A DNA stretch of 10,229 bases. It comes from Candolleomyces eurysporus. Lineage: Eukaryota > Basidiomycota > Agaricomycetes > Agaricales > Psathyrellaceae. This document shows, one piece after another, positions 1 through 6,854 of this stretch; positions within the stretch are counted from its first letter, which is position 1; every line of letters starts with the position of its first letter. Where the stretch lies: contig JANBPK010001440.1 of NCBI GenBank assembly GCA_027579435.1, positions 1-10,229 on the forward strand, written 5' to 3'. The position numbers and the translations under genes were made by a program. Under the pieces are notes generated by a model. The model ran no database searches. It saw only the letters and a program-made list of their open reading frames with translations, and was not told where the DNA came from.

Positions 1-7
1 TGGTATT

Positions 8-182
8 AAGAAGTACATATGAATGCCAATAAGTAGCCTGAGATTCCTCTAGGACCTCTGGAATTCAAGGAAGTATGTTTGGATGTCGAAAAGCTGCCCG
101 AGATTCCCATGATGGCCTGCCCAACCATTATTATTCAAGATGTACATATGTACCAATGTCCAAGAATACTCCCGAGATTCCT
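8..182. repeat. Three degenerate direct repeats sharing GAGATTCC core
   Basis: Three related stretches each end in gagattcc(t/c), at 40-48, 100-108 and 174-182, spaced 60 and 74 bases apart. The bases before them also agree loosely: a 'ttcaag(g/a)' start at 64 and 134, an 'aagta(c/t)' element, and 'gcc(t/c)gagattcc'. A perfect 12-bp palindrome gtacatatgtac lies at 142-153. The pattern suggests decayed tandem units of a dispersed repeat, not coding DNA. I do not recognise the family. Confidence 0.5.
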
Positions 183-249
183 ATTGTCATGAGCAACTGG
201 TAGCTACGTCCCGCCCCGCTGGAGTCATTTAATATGTGACTGGTGTTGC

Positions 250-302
250 TTGGCCCAGCTGGGACATGCATTTTGAGACCTTACCCGTCCCAGCTGGGCC
301 AA
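250..302. repeat. 16-bp perfect inverted repeat with 21-bp spacer
   Basis: ttggcccagctgggac (250-265) is exactly the reverse complement of gtcccagctgggccaa (287-302). Each arm contains the self-complementary core cccagctggg, so the arms are also near-direct repeats. A third partial copy, cccagctgtg, follows at about 333-342, and a short inverted pair catgtca/tgacatg lies at 344-350 and 355-361. The transcript could fold into a strong hairpin. Probably part of the inserted or repeat-derived DNA that replaces the 3' end of the P450. Confidence 0.6.
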
Positions 303-382
303 AATTGGACATAATGCTTGATCTAATGCCAACCCAGCTGTGTCATGTCATATTTGACATGCTGCTGAATGCCCTGGCGCAC

Positions 383-1810
383 AGGTATGGCAGATTTTCC
401 CGATCGCTCATCAACGACAACCGATTACCTCCTACGACTGAATCAATTTCCGCCTGGGCTTTCTTCTGGACATCCGGATGCGTCGCCAATACAAGGAAAA
501 GAGCTGCTGCCGAGCTGACCGTCTATCAAGTTTCAAAGTTTAAACGTCAGGACGGCATAACGTAAGGAAAGTGGCCACTTACAGTGTCAGCGCCGGCTGG
601 AAGTTCAGGGTAGATGTGAGTTCAGAATGATCGAATCCGAACAACTCGTGATGCTCTACGAACCTGCATACCCAGAGGCGCAACTAATCCTCGCGATAGA
701 CTCGAGCTCTGCACACTCAGGTGTATTCTCTTCTGGCATTTCGTCCAAAAGGCTGACCGCCATACTTGGGTGTGCACTCCTACGACCTTTGCGCTGATTT
801 CAAACTCACCGTCAAAGCTCTTTTCTCCTGATTGAGAAGAAAATTATCACCCACCAAACTATCTTTCACACTTTCAAAGGAATCGTAGAGCGTACGTTTA
901 TTGACCAATGCGATATACTGGCATTTCTTCTTCCAGCCAGCACCAGGGAACCAGGCAGGGACGTATTTGAAGAAGGGCAAGTTGTTCACGAGATATCTGC
1001 CAGGAAGTGCTGCTTCAGAGAAGCTTACATCAGGATTTCGGCGTCGTGGATGAGGCTGACGTTCGTTTTGACATTGTCGAAGCCGTATGAGAGGTGCATG
1101 ATGCTGGCTCCAAAGAAGCTTGTCAGAAGCAAGATCAGTACTTTAGCTTCAGCTAGAAAGGGCACCGAGAGACATACAATTGAATATGTTTCAAGAAATC
1201 CTCAGGCGATGTGTGCAACTTCTGCAACAGGACTACAATCTCTTCGTTGAAGACTGGGTAAAACTTGGGAAGTGCATTCGAATTTACGAGTTGGTGGAAT
1301 GGACGATGGTGCGGGCGCCATTTGGCACCATATGGCATCAGGCCAAAACTCCAGTTCATCTCCATGCTGAATCGAAGGCGAGCTTTTGTCAAACACATGC
1401 AAGGTGGTTGAGAGCATGAGAACGCACATGTCGAGAATTGGAAGATAAGGTCTGTCGGAATATGTGGCTCCCCTCTTGTCGTATAAATCCGTAGCTCGAG
1501 AGAGCGAGTCAAGCACGACAATGGGTTGGCCGAGCGCTTCAAGATACATGATGTCACCTAAATTCCCCGTCACGTTATTGATTTGTAGAAAGAGCGGTCA
1601 GCACACACCGTACCACTGCAACATCCTATGATACTCCTCCCATGGCTGCTCTTGAGGCAGGTCGAGCAGGTTTCCAATTACAGGCAACCTCTTCAGTCCA
1701 AGCGGAAGCCATAGACCCCGAGATCGTGCATTCTTCCTCAGCCTCTGTACAATAAACGCAGCAGCACATAGCAGGCTGAAGCCCGTGATGATCTGGTGCA
1801 CACCACTCAT
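383..1810 (-). pseudogene. Cytochrome P450 (OrdA-like agaricomycete family), truncated and frame-disrupted
   Basis: Membrane-anchored E-class monooxygenase by homology. Inferred exons (descending): 1810-1609, 1557-1428, 1366-1178, 1118-855, 793-664, 596-583, 522-383; introns of 51-67 bases, all GT-AG. The start is ATG at 1810. Residues 8-23 form a hydrophobic anchor, followed by basic residues and the hinge LPVIGNLLDLP (about 42-52). Later motifs are GQPIVVLDS, TYSDRPYLPILD, FGLMPYGAKWR (C-helix), PFFKYVPAWFPGAGW, the I-helix AGADTT split by an intron, and [13 protein letters not shown]. About 356 of a usual ~510 codons are present; ExxR and the heme-binding cysteine are missing. Exon 4 contains an in-frame TAA (1027-1025) and a net one-base loss just after it. 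The C-helix WxxxR arginine reads His. The family call is from motif memory; the exact CYP family is unknown. An active P450 cannot come from this copy as it stands. Confidence 0.9.
583..596 (-). other. 14-nt microexon of the P450 encoding the AGADT core
   Basis: The I-helix oxygen-activation motif is assembled from three exons. The upstream exon ends ...TATGCAG at 664, an intron (663-597, donor GTTCGT, acceptor TTCCAG) follows, then 14 bases (596-583) encode the GADT core, then a 60-base intron (582-523, GTAAGT...GATAG), then ACG GTC (Thr-Val). Phases 1 and 0 fit exactly and give the expected A-G-A-D-T-T-V-S. The microexon is inferred from protein-level fit; no transcript evidence is available. 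Confidence 0.75.
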
Positions 1811-2265
1811 CGAGGTGGAGGTATGATGTGGGGGGACAAACAAGTGAAAGACGGGAGTTTTGGTTCTCCTTCATGAGGTTTTCCAATTGGTTAGACTGTT
1901 GGCTATCTTTCAGTGTTACGTTGTCTTCTGATGCAGTCAGCCAGTCAACAAGGTCCCATTCTGAATAGAAAAAGTGTCCGTTAGCCCGGTGATACACACA
2001 GTGCAAGAGGAAGATCAAAGAAAAATTGTTGATCAACTTGGAAAGCGCCTGTCATGCAGTCCACCGCCGGCCCGGTCGTCTTCAACAATTGTGTCTTGGA
2101 TTTGTTTCTCAAGGCCTTCCTCTCAAACCCCCTGCCATGGCATTGATCAATGGAAATGGCAACAAGTAGCAAGTTCAGCTTGTATATTATATCTCATTGG
2201 ACATTTTGGCAGAAAATACAAATCTCATCACTCATATATGATACTGCAATCTCTCACTGCATGCA
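1811..2265 (-). promoter_or_regulatory. Upstream region of the P450; weak promoter-like elements only
   Basis: This stretch lies upstream of the P450 ATG and has no supported gene. On the minus strand it contains pyrimidine-rich sequence just before the start (ctttcacttgtttgtcccccc), a CCAAT pentamer (complement of attgg, 2196-2200) and an AT-rich block, complement of tatattatat, just downstream of it at about 2182-2192. The palindromic motifs ttgatcaa/tgatca recur near 2031 and 2142. None of these is diagnostic. The hAT element begins 463 bases upstream of the start codon. Confidence 0.25.
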
Positions 2266-2273
2266 CTTCCAAG
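2266..2273. repeat. Left 8-bp target site duplication (cttccaag)
   Basis: cttccaag here is identical to 3106-3113. The two copies exactly flank the inverted ends of the 832-bp element. The sequence also fits the nTnnnnAn target preference known for hAT transposons. Confidence 0.9.
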
Positions 2274-2350
2274 TAAGGCTGTCCATGAGTCTGAGTCTTC
2301 TATGAGTACTCACAAGTAGACCCGTGGGAATACTCACAAAAACTTGGATC

Positions 2351-2420
2351 TGTGGGTCCGAGTCACTCGTGGGAAAATACTCATGAGGATCCAAGTATGG
2401 ATTCTGAAGGCACAAGTACT
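2351..2420 (+). repeat. Left copy of internal ~70-bp direct repeat in the hAT element
   Basis: Aligns along its length with 2985-3056: both read (g)tgrgtcc..agt.actc.tgggaaaa.actcat..ggatccaagt and end in caagtact. Divergence is mainly small substitutions. Both copies point the same way although they lie at opposite ends of the element, so they are separate from the terminal inverted repeats. Confidence 0.75.
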
Positions 2421-2734
2421 TGCCACAAGTACCCATGAAAACCCATGAAAACCCATAATTTTTTCAGTAAAAGAAACACTTCATGCCACAATTTTTTGCA
2501 AATTTTTATGAATTTTTCCTGAATTATTACAGGCCAAATTGGATGAAAAAGAGTTAGTGGACAGCTATTTTCATGCCTCATGGTGCACAGGCACAACCTG
2601 ATCAACCAGATGGGCTTGCCTACTATAGTAGGAAAGGGAAATGTGAATGGATAAGACCTAGTAGCACTAGTACTTGACTACAAAAGGCTGTACACATCTA
2701 CAAAATTCTTGATTTAGATAGTGATTAGTTACAA

Positions 2735-2838
2735 CTTGAGTACATAAAATTTTAGTCATCCTTGAGTATGTAAAGTCTTAATTATGCTTGAGTACATAGA
2801 GTCTTAGTTATGCTTAAGCATGTAGAGTTGTTGCTAAA
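2735..2838 (+). repeat. 26-bp tandem repeat, four units
   Basis: Units begin at 2735, 2761, 2787 and 2813, each exactly 26 bases and each starting ctt(g/a)ag. Units 2 and 3 are closest (cttgagta(t/c)(g/a)ta(a/g)agtctta); units 1 and 4 are more diverged. The array sits in the interior of the hAT element. Confidence 0.8.
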
Positions 2839-2918
2839 ATTGGTGGCTACAATGAAAATCCCACCTTGCCTTGCTCTATAATCCAAATTTGTGCAAGTAA
2901 ATTTTGTGAGTACTTGTG

Positions 2919-2936
2919 AGTAACTCATGAGTTACT
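2919..2936. repeat. 18-bp perfect palindrome agtaactcatgagttact
   Basis: The sequence equals its own reverse complement over all 18 bases. It lies in the right subterminal zone of the hAT element. It is built from two inverted copies of the actcat/atgagt motif that recurs at both ends, which fits a dimeric binding site for transposase (inference). Confidence 0.8.
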
Positions 2937-2984
2937 TGTGTGGACTTGCTGTGTGAGTATACTTACAAACTCACAAGTACTTGA

Positions 2985-3056
2985 GCCGTGAGTCCAAGTT
3001 ACTCATGGGAAAAAACTCATACGGATCCAAGTTTGAATTTTTAGAGCCCAAGTACT
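2985..3056 (+). repeat. Right copy of internal ~70-bp direct repeat in the hAT element
   Basis: Partner of 2351-2420. The motif gaggatccaagtat from the left copy occurs again at 3063-3076, just outside this copy, so the right subterminal zone carries one more unit than the left. Confidence 0.75.
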
Positions 3057-3105
3057 CACATTGAGGATCCAAGTATACTCATGAGTGCACTTGTGGACAG
3101 CCTTA

Positions 3106-3113
3106 CTTCCAAG
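3106..3113. repeat. Right 8-bp target site duplication (cttccaag)
   Basis: Identical to 2266-2273. Removing 2274-3113 would restore the presumed empty site ...gcacttccaagcactcacc. Confidence 0.9.
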
Positions 3114-3260
3114 CACTCACCTCAAAACTCAACTTCCCTCTTATCACCCTCTATAATAATTCAGGATTACCCAATAGATACCTAAAACCCACCCAGCAAC
3201 TCCTAGATGATGCCCAGGAATTCCCAGGAAACACCCAGGACTCAGGAACATCTAGTACCC
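3114..3260. other. AT/CA-rich spacer with three CCCAGGA motifs
   Basis: This 147-base stretch between the hAT element and the CpG-rich block contains no CpG. It carries cccagga at 3213, 3223 and 3234, a short tandem motif with a 10-11 base period. There is no ORF. It appears to be the same older, CpG-poor background into which both neighbours were inserted. Confidence 0.4.
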
Positions 3261-3471
3261 TGTCACCTGTGGGAACCGCTGATACGCCGTCTGCGTAGAC
3301 ACCCTTTCAAATTTGCGAATCTATCCGTAAAGTTCGTGAATCGACGTAGATAATTAAAGAGATCTTCTTGAAGGATGGGAAATATAAGAGTTGGAGTTAT
3401 CCCTGACTGTCAACTAAGCAGACGCCCTAGAGAACAAAAGAACGTTGAGTAAGACGGTTCTGCGACGACAC

Positions 3472-3486
3472 TTTAAGTTCACGAAG
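3472..3486 (+). repeat. 15-bp direct repeat tttaagttcacgaag, copy 1
   Basis: Exactly repeated at 4257-4271, 785 bases downstream and within the same CpG-rich block. The following bases agree weakly (a 'cttgcg' occurs shortly after both). It may mark an internal duplication in the putative retroelement. Confidence 0.5.
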
Positions 3487-3537
3487 GTCTTGCGAGCGTA
3501 TCTGAAATGCAGTCATACTATTCGAAGTCTAACCAGC

Positions 3538-4182
3538 ATGCCTGACCTGGCGAGGTACAATGCTGGAGGGAGTTGTGCACATTACAAGGGAATTCGCCCT
3601 GACATTCGATCAGCAGAAGACTTCACGAAGCAGCTGGTGGCTTCGAGAATTGATGAGCGATCCGCTAAGTCAATAAGCGTTGACGTGACCCGAATTGGAA
3701 GGAACGGAAGCAGTGATCAATATCGGACAGCTAATCCGAAATTCGTGAACCTGCTCGGAAAACCGGAAAGTACGACTAAATCTTATGTGGTCATCTACCC
3801 GAAGCTCAGTCAGCCTGTCCGTAGCCAAGAGAAAGAAAGAGTCAGCAGAGTAGTGAAGCAGTACGGCTTGGTGGAGCCAAGCACCCAAAATTCGGATCAA
3901 TTCGTTGGATTAGGTGCGCGAACGGAAGGGCACGCTCTCCGGAAGCAATCCTCGGCGAATATCCATGCGGACTCAACAACAGCCGCGTCCAGACCAGGTT
4001 TGCAAAGCGCCTGGGCTGCGTTCTATGGTTCGAGACTCAACTCTCGGCCTTTGATATCCTCATGTGATTGTGTTTCTTATCTCTCTCTGTCTCTGTCATT
4101 TGTTTGTTTCTTTGTCTATTTGCCAAACAATAATTACATATATATACATCTCCGTTTTATCTATTATAGCATTAGCAGGTAG
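3538..4182 (+). CDS. Hypothetical ORF, 214 codons from first ATG, no recognised domain
   Basis: The longest uninterrupted frame in the window; it opens before 3445, but the first ATG is at 3538 (MPDLARYNAGGSC...). The first ~160 residues are polar and basic, rich in Ser, Arg and Lys, with no motif I recognise. The last ~35 residues are hydrophobic and come from T-rich low-complexity DNA (ctctctctgtctctgtc onward), which does not look like a coding end. It lies inside the CpG-rich block, so chance openness or a relic of a gag-like or LTR-internal frame are both possible. No splice signals or promoter decide the matter. I would treat it as doubtful. Confidence 0.2.
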   Translation: MPDLARYNAGGSCAHYKGIRPDIRSAEDFTKQLVASRIDERSAKSISVDVTRIGRNGSSDQYRTANPKFVNLLGKPESTTKSYVVIYPKLSQPVRSQEKERVSRVVKQYGLVEPSTQNSDQFVGLGARTEGHALRKQSSANIHADSTTAASRPGLQSAWAAFYGSRLNSRPLISSCDCVSYLSLSLSFVCFFVYLPNNNYIYIHLRFIYYSISR

Positions 4183-4256
4183 CTAGCGTTTGTATTTCGC
4201 GTCGGGACCGTGTTCCCAGGAATCTACGAGAGCCATCTGTTATCGAGAAAAGAGTG

Positions 4257-4271
4257 TTTAAGTTCACGAAG
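4257..4271 (+). repeat. 15-bp direct repeat tttaagttcacgaag, copy 2
   Basis: Exact partner of 3472-3486. It lies between two copies of accgtgttc (near 4207 and 4331), another short direct repeat of the block's right half. Confidence 0.5.
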
Positions 4272-4543
4272 TCAATCAGAGTTGTGTCGCTTGCGTTTAT
4301 CGAATCGTTCTTGCGTTAAAGTTGCTTGAGACCGTGTTCTCTGTTCGCGAAGTTATCCGTCGTATCTCGAACCTTACCGGGTGTTAGCAAAGTCACTTCA
4401 TGAAGCATTTCTATCGTTGCTGGTTGAGCCTTAGCTCCCCCTCGAACTTGCGATTGTACAAGAAGAGTTCTAGAAGCCTCTGTCGACTAGACTTAGAGCT
4501 TTTACCTATACCCCTTGCCCGCCTTTATCTTCACAAAGGTATT

Positions 4544-4578
4544 TGGTGTGTTGTGTTGTTGTGGTTGTGTGTGTGTTT
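4544..4578 (+). repeat. TG-rich low-complexity tract
   Basis: About 35 bases made almost wholly of TG, TTG and TGG units (tggtgtgttgtgttgttgtg then gttgtgtgtgtgtttg), close to the right end of the CpG-rich block. Confidence 0.6.
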
Positions 4579-4633
4579 GAGTTCTATAGTTTGTTGGTTA
4601 GAGAGCCCTAGTTCGCTACCTGCACATCACTGC

Positions 4634-4664
4634 TGCTTTGCATGGCGGTGGTCCAAGGCATTTT
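4634..4664 (+). repeat. Dispersed motif copy A (tgctttgcatggc...ccaaggcatttt)
   Basis: Matches copy C (5723-5753) over about 31 bases with few differences: tgctttgcatggc, a variable 2-3 bases, ggtccaaggcatttt. Confidence 0.6.
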
Positions 4665-4984
4665 GACTTCACCAGTCTGCAAATTACTTTCAGAGTTTGT
4701 CCTTCATTAACATTAATGAGGGACCAACTGACATGATCCCAAGAAAGAGAGCAGGGAACATGAATGGGAAACAGTGGTGCTGTTGTTGGTTCCTGCACAT
4801 GCCACGCATCCATCTTGGTGCTTGGAAACTGCATGCATGAACCCAAGTTAAAATGCCTTTGAATTTCCTGGGAATGTGTCTCATAGTGTAACCCAAGACC
4901 TCTCTTGCTTTATAGCTTTGCAGAGCACTCAGTCTGGTGCAAGAAGTACTACATGGACACTTCTTCCTGTATTTTGTGAGCCAT

Positions 4985-5025
4985 TGCTATGCATGGCATA
5001 TTCCAAAGCCTCTTGGTTTTATTTT
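4985..5025 (+). repeat. Dispersed motif copy B
   Basis: A more diverged copy: tgctatgcatggcatattccaaagcc, followed by ctcttggttttatttt. The ggttttatttt end is shared with copy C, where it follows at about 5758-5768. This links all three copies to one parent repeat longer than the core. Confidence 0.5.
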
Positions 5026-5286
5026 GTCCAAGAAATAAGCTGTAGATACTGTTGGGCAAACACAACAGTAGCAGACAATATGAGCAGGTAGGGTAAGCAT
5101 GTAGGAAGGGAACACTGTCACTGCTGGAATCCAGTTTTCCTGCATTCAGCAAGATCACTGCAAAATGCATCCTTAGATTAGAAAGTTTTGATACGATTCT
5201 GCTTTGGGCCAAAATGTGATGCACAATGTGATTATTTGTCTTTTGCAGCCTGCAATACAAGGAATCTGGTGTTTTGTGGCCTGTAA

Positions 5287-5601
5287 TATGCAAATAATTG
5301 TCTTTTGTGCATTGTAAGAGGTTTTTCAGAACCTAAGATTTTTTGGATCCATTTTGCACACATCTTGCAGACTGCAGAAAATTTGGATCTCAGCAGTGTG
5401 TTGCCTGACAAAGGTGGGAGAGAACTAGAAGTCTGGAACCAAGCAAGGAAACAGATTAAATGGGTCACATGGGAAAAACATGAAAGTCACTGGGTGCTAT
5501 ATACTCATATTCTTGGCACTCTCTGTCCCTGCAACATACAAGTACCCAAGGATAGAGTCTTTGAAACTGCAGTCAAGTTTCAAAATATTGTGGTTACCTG
5601 A
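5287..5601 (+). pseudogene. Possible coding remnant, about 104 open codons, unrecognised
   Basis: The frame is open from just after a TAA at 5284-5286 to a TGA at 5599-5601. It has no ATG near its start. The translation contains ordinary protein-like stretches such as VLPDKGGRELEVWNQARKQI, with Trp, charged and hydrophobic residues well mixed, unlike the low-complexity shadows around it. I do not recognise the family. It may be an exon remnant of a transposon-encoded or host gene, or chance in CpG-poor DNA. Confidence 0.2.
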
Positions 5602-5722
5602 TCATGAGTGGAGGACCATGAACAGCCAGAATTGGTGCATGCCTTCATCCAAGTCCAATGTTGGATGTCAAGTTCATGTCTTAGCCTAAAGTGTAAACTG
5701 ATGAACCTGTGTGAAGTGGCTG

Positions 5723-5753
5723 TGCTTTGCATGGCAAGGTCCAAGGCATTTTT
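5723..5753 (+). repeat. Dispersed motif copy C
   Basis: Best partner of copy A, 1,089 bases downstream in the same orientation; its trailing actggttttatttt matches the end of copy B. Confidence 0.6.
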
Positions 5754-5937
5754 AACTGGTTTTATTTTAACAACCCAACCTCCCCTTTGTTACAATCCCT
5801 TGGACTTGTCACATGGACTCTTTGGTCTCTTTAGCTCTTACCTCATGTATGCTCTATGGACTCATGTATGACCCTATGACCAGTACTTAATGTTTCAGTA
5901 GCACATGTTTTTCATTTAGCTTACTCATAGTTTCATT

Positions 5938-5970
5938 TTGCTGACTGATACTTTAATATTGCTGACTGAT
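5938..5970 (+). repeat. 12-bp direct repeat ttgctgactgat, two copies 21 bp apart
   Basis: Copies at 5938-5949 and 5959-5970 are identical. They lie immediately left of the LTR-like segment. Confidence 0.5.
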
Positions 5971-6248
5971 GTTACCATGCCTTCTACATGAGGCATATAG
6001 TATATAAGTAGGCTAGGGTAATTTGTATTCCTTAGCTTGTTCTTAATAGAACCCACCTAGTGGACCTCAGAACCCAGAATTGCTAAGTTAGACTTAGTAC
6101 TTGAACCTGAGAACAAACCCCTTGTCTGAACTAATCTGAAAGCCTCATATAAGCTTGAACTTAGTGTTGTAGAAAGCCTCACAAAACCTGAACCCACATT
6201 GCACATGAACCGGGTCTTGTATCAAGAACTTGAATGTGTCTCACTCTT
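5970..6248 (+). mobile_element. LTR-like segment (possible solo or decayed LTR)
   Basis: The stretch starts tgttaccatgcc, has a clean TATA box (tatataag, 6001-6008), and continues with a compact run in which (a/c)ttgaac and cctgaac motifs recur (about 6100, 6151, 6187). It could close at cttaca near 6250. This resembles the short promoter-bearing LTRs of fungal retroelements. Against it: no 5-bp target duplication is visible at these edges, no primer-binding site follows, and no second copy is in the window. Confidence 0.3.
6001..6008 (+). promoter_or_regulatory. TATA box (tatataag)
   Basis: A consensus TATATAAG in otherwise unstructured sequence. No ORF of note starts downstream, so it is better explained as the promoter of an LTR than of a host gene. 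Confidence 0.35.
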
Positions 6249-6267
6249 ACATCCTTTAAAAGTATTG

Positions 6268-6298
6268 ACATAACACCCTTGCTGTCAGACTGTTATGT
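6268..6298. repeat. 8-bp inverted repeat acataaca/tgttatgt, 15-bp spacer
   Basis: acataaca (6268-6275) pairs perfectly with tgttatgt (6291-6298). It lies shortly after the LTR-like segment; its meaning is unknown and chance is possible in AT-rich DNA. Confidence 0.35.
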
Positions 6299-6299
6299 T

Positions 6300-6780
6300 T
6301 AATGGATTGTTTTTCAATGAGTACACATTTCAACATAAAAGGAAACAAAAACCCACAAAACGTAAATCACAAAACAGTGGTGGTGTGATGGCTGCAGATG
6401 CTGGAAGCACTGTCTTGGCACTCTTCAACCCTCCATAGTACTCAAGTCAAAAATGCCTCAGAATTCTCTATTTTGCATATTGCTGCAATCCTGATCTTGC
6501 AAATTCCAACTGTTACATCTAGGTAGGAGGATTTCAAGATACCCTGCTGGAACTTTGTTTCTTTTAAAGGTATTCTTGTCCAGATTGAAATAAGGTCCCA
6601 GGCCAAATGTCCAAATTTTGGTAACAAGGTTCTAAAAATCACAATTTAACCCAAAATTCTGCTATTTTTCTTTGATTTTAATTTGTACAACATCAGAAAG
6701 AGTGTGTGAGGCCTCATAGCAAAAAAAAAGCAAAAACCTGATTTGTATCTGCTCATTGGAGTCATCAGCACTTTTCTTTC
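6300..6780. other. AT-rich, CpG-poor stretch without a gene
   Basis: Nothing convincing was seen: one CpG, scattered short frames, and an A9 run at 6721-6729. No start, splice or family motif stands out on either strand. Confidence 0.4.
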
Positions 6781-6854
6781 TCCTGAGTGACACAGCAGGA
6801 CCGCTGCGGTGATTCCAGCTGTGGCATGGTGTGCGCATCATGTTAGACAGACTC

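Larger units (their letters stand above)
1..382. other. Non-coding repeat-bearing flank replacing the P450 3' end
   Basis: On the minus strand the P450 reading frame ends near 383 with ...NLPYL. The sequence beyond shows no K-helix ExxR and no F-x-x-G-x-R-x-C-x-G heme loop in any frame down to position 1. Instead it carries the direct and inverted repeats listed separately. Either an element was inserted here (in or near an intron whose donor would be GTGCGC at 382-377), or the gene is simply truncated. If it is an intron insertion, the missing exons would lie beyond the left edge. Confidence 0.5.
2274..3105. mobile_element. Non-autonomous hAT-superfamily DNA transposon (832 bp)
   Basis: The element begins taaggctgtcca and ends tggacagcctta: a 12-bp perfect terminal inverted repeat that extends to 17 bp with two mismatches. 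It is flanked by a perfect 8-bp duplication, the signature of hAT elements, and the GGCTGTC-type end resembles hAT termini. Both subterminal zones (about 2290-2450 and 2900-3090) are packed with short motifs such as actcatgag, cacaagtact and ggatccaagt, as expected for transposase-binding sites. The AT-rich interior holds a 26-bp tandem array. No long ORF or hAT transposase motif is present, so it would need transposase from elsewhere. The perfect target duplication argues for a fairly recent insertion; subterminal copies have diverged more. Confidence 0.88.
3261..4620 (+). mobile_element. CpG-rich insertion block, probably LTR/retroelement-derived; ends unproven
   Basis: From tgtcacctgtggg (3261) to gttcgctacc (4620) base composition changes sharply: CpG recurs several times per 100 bases, while both flanks almost lack it. 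The left end resembles the TGTCAC start of many fungal LTRs. An AT-rich core (tatatatac, 4139-4147) is followed by CpG-rich sequence, like a U3/R/U5 layout. A 5-bp flank pair taccc (3256-3260) and tacct (4617-4621) could be an imperfect target duplication, but the right end would then not be CA. There is no reverse transcriptase, integrase or primer-binding site visible. A solo LTR or a non-autonomous retroelement are the leading readings. Confidence 0.4.
4621..5960. other. CpG-depleted decayed sequence, no supported gene
   Basis: I count only three CpGs in this stretch. Open frames on both strands are short and overlap one another, without convincing start or splice context. A motif family recurs at 4634, 4985 and 5723 (listed separately). 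The composition, with CpG replaced by TpG and CpA, fits old methylated repeat DNA. One frame at 5287-5601 looks somewhat more protein-like than the rest. Confidence 0.45.

Noticed and set aside
236..565. Plus-strand ORF of 109 codons
   Set aside because: It lies antisense to the last P450 exon and its intron, which have clear motif support on the minus strand; it shows no domain of its own.
1153..1557. Apparent frameshift within the P450 between the TYSDRPYLPILD and MNWSFGLMPYG parts
   Set aside because: A GT-AG intron (1427-1367, GTGCGT...GATTCAG) joins the two frames exactly and gives LDIMEMNWSFG, so no mutation is needed here.
1626..2036. Minus-strand ORF of 136 codons overlapping the P450 start
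   Set aside because: It runs in a different frame through exon 1, whose own frame has the anchor and hinge motifs; the rest lies in the upstream region and resembles no family.
3261..4626. Calling the CpG-rich block a definite LTR with TG...CA ends
   Set aside because: Ending at tgca (4624) or tgcaca (4626) gives no matching 5-bp flank with taccc at the left; the best flank match (tacct) needs a non-CA end.
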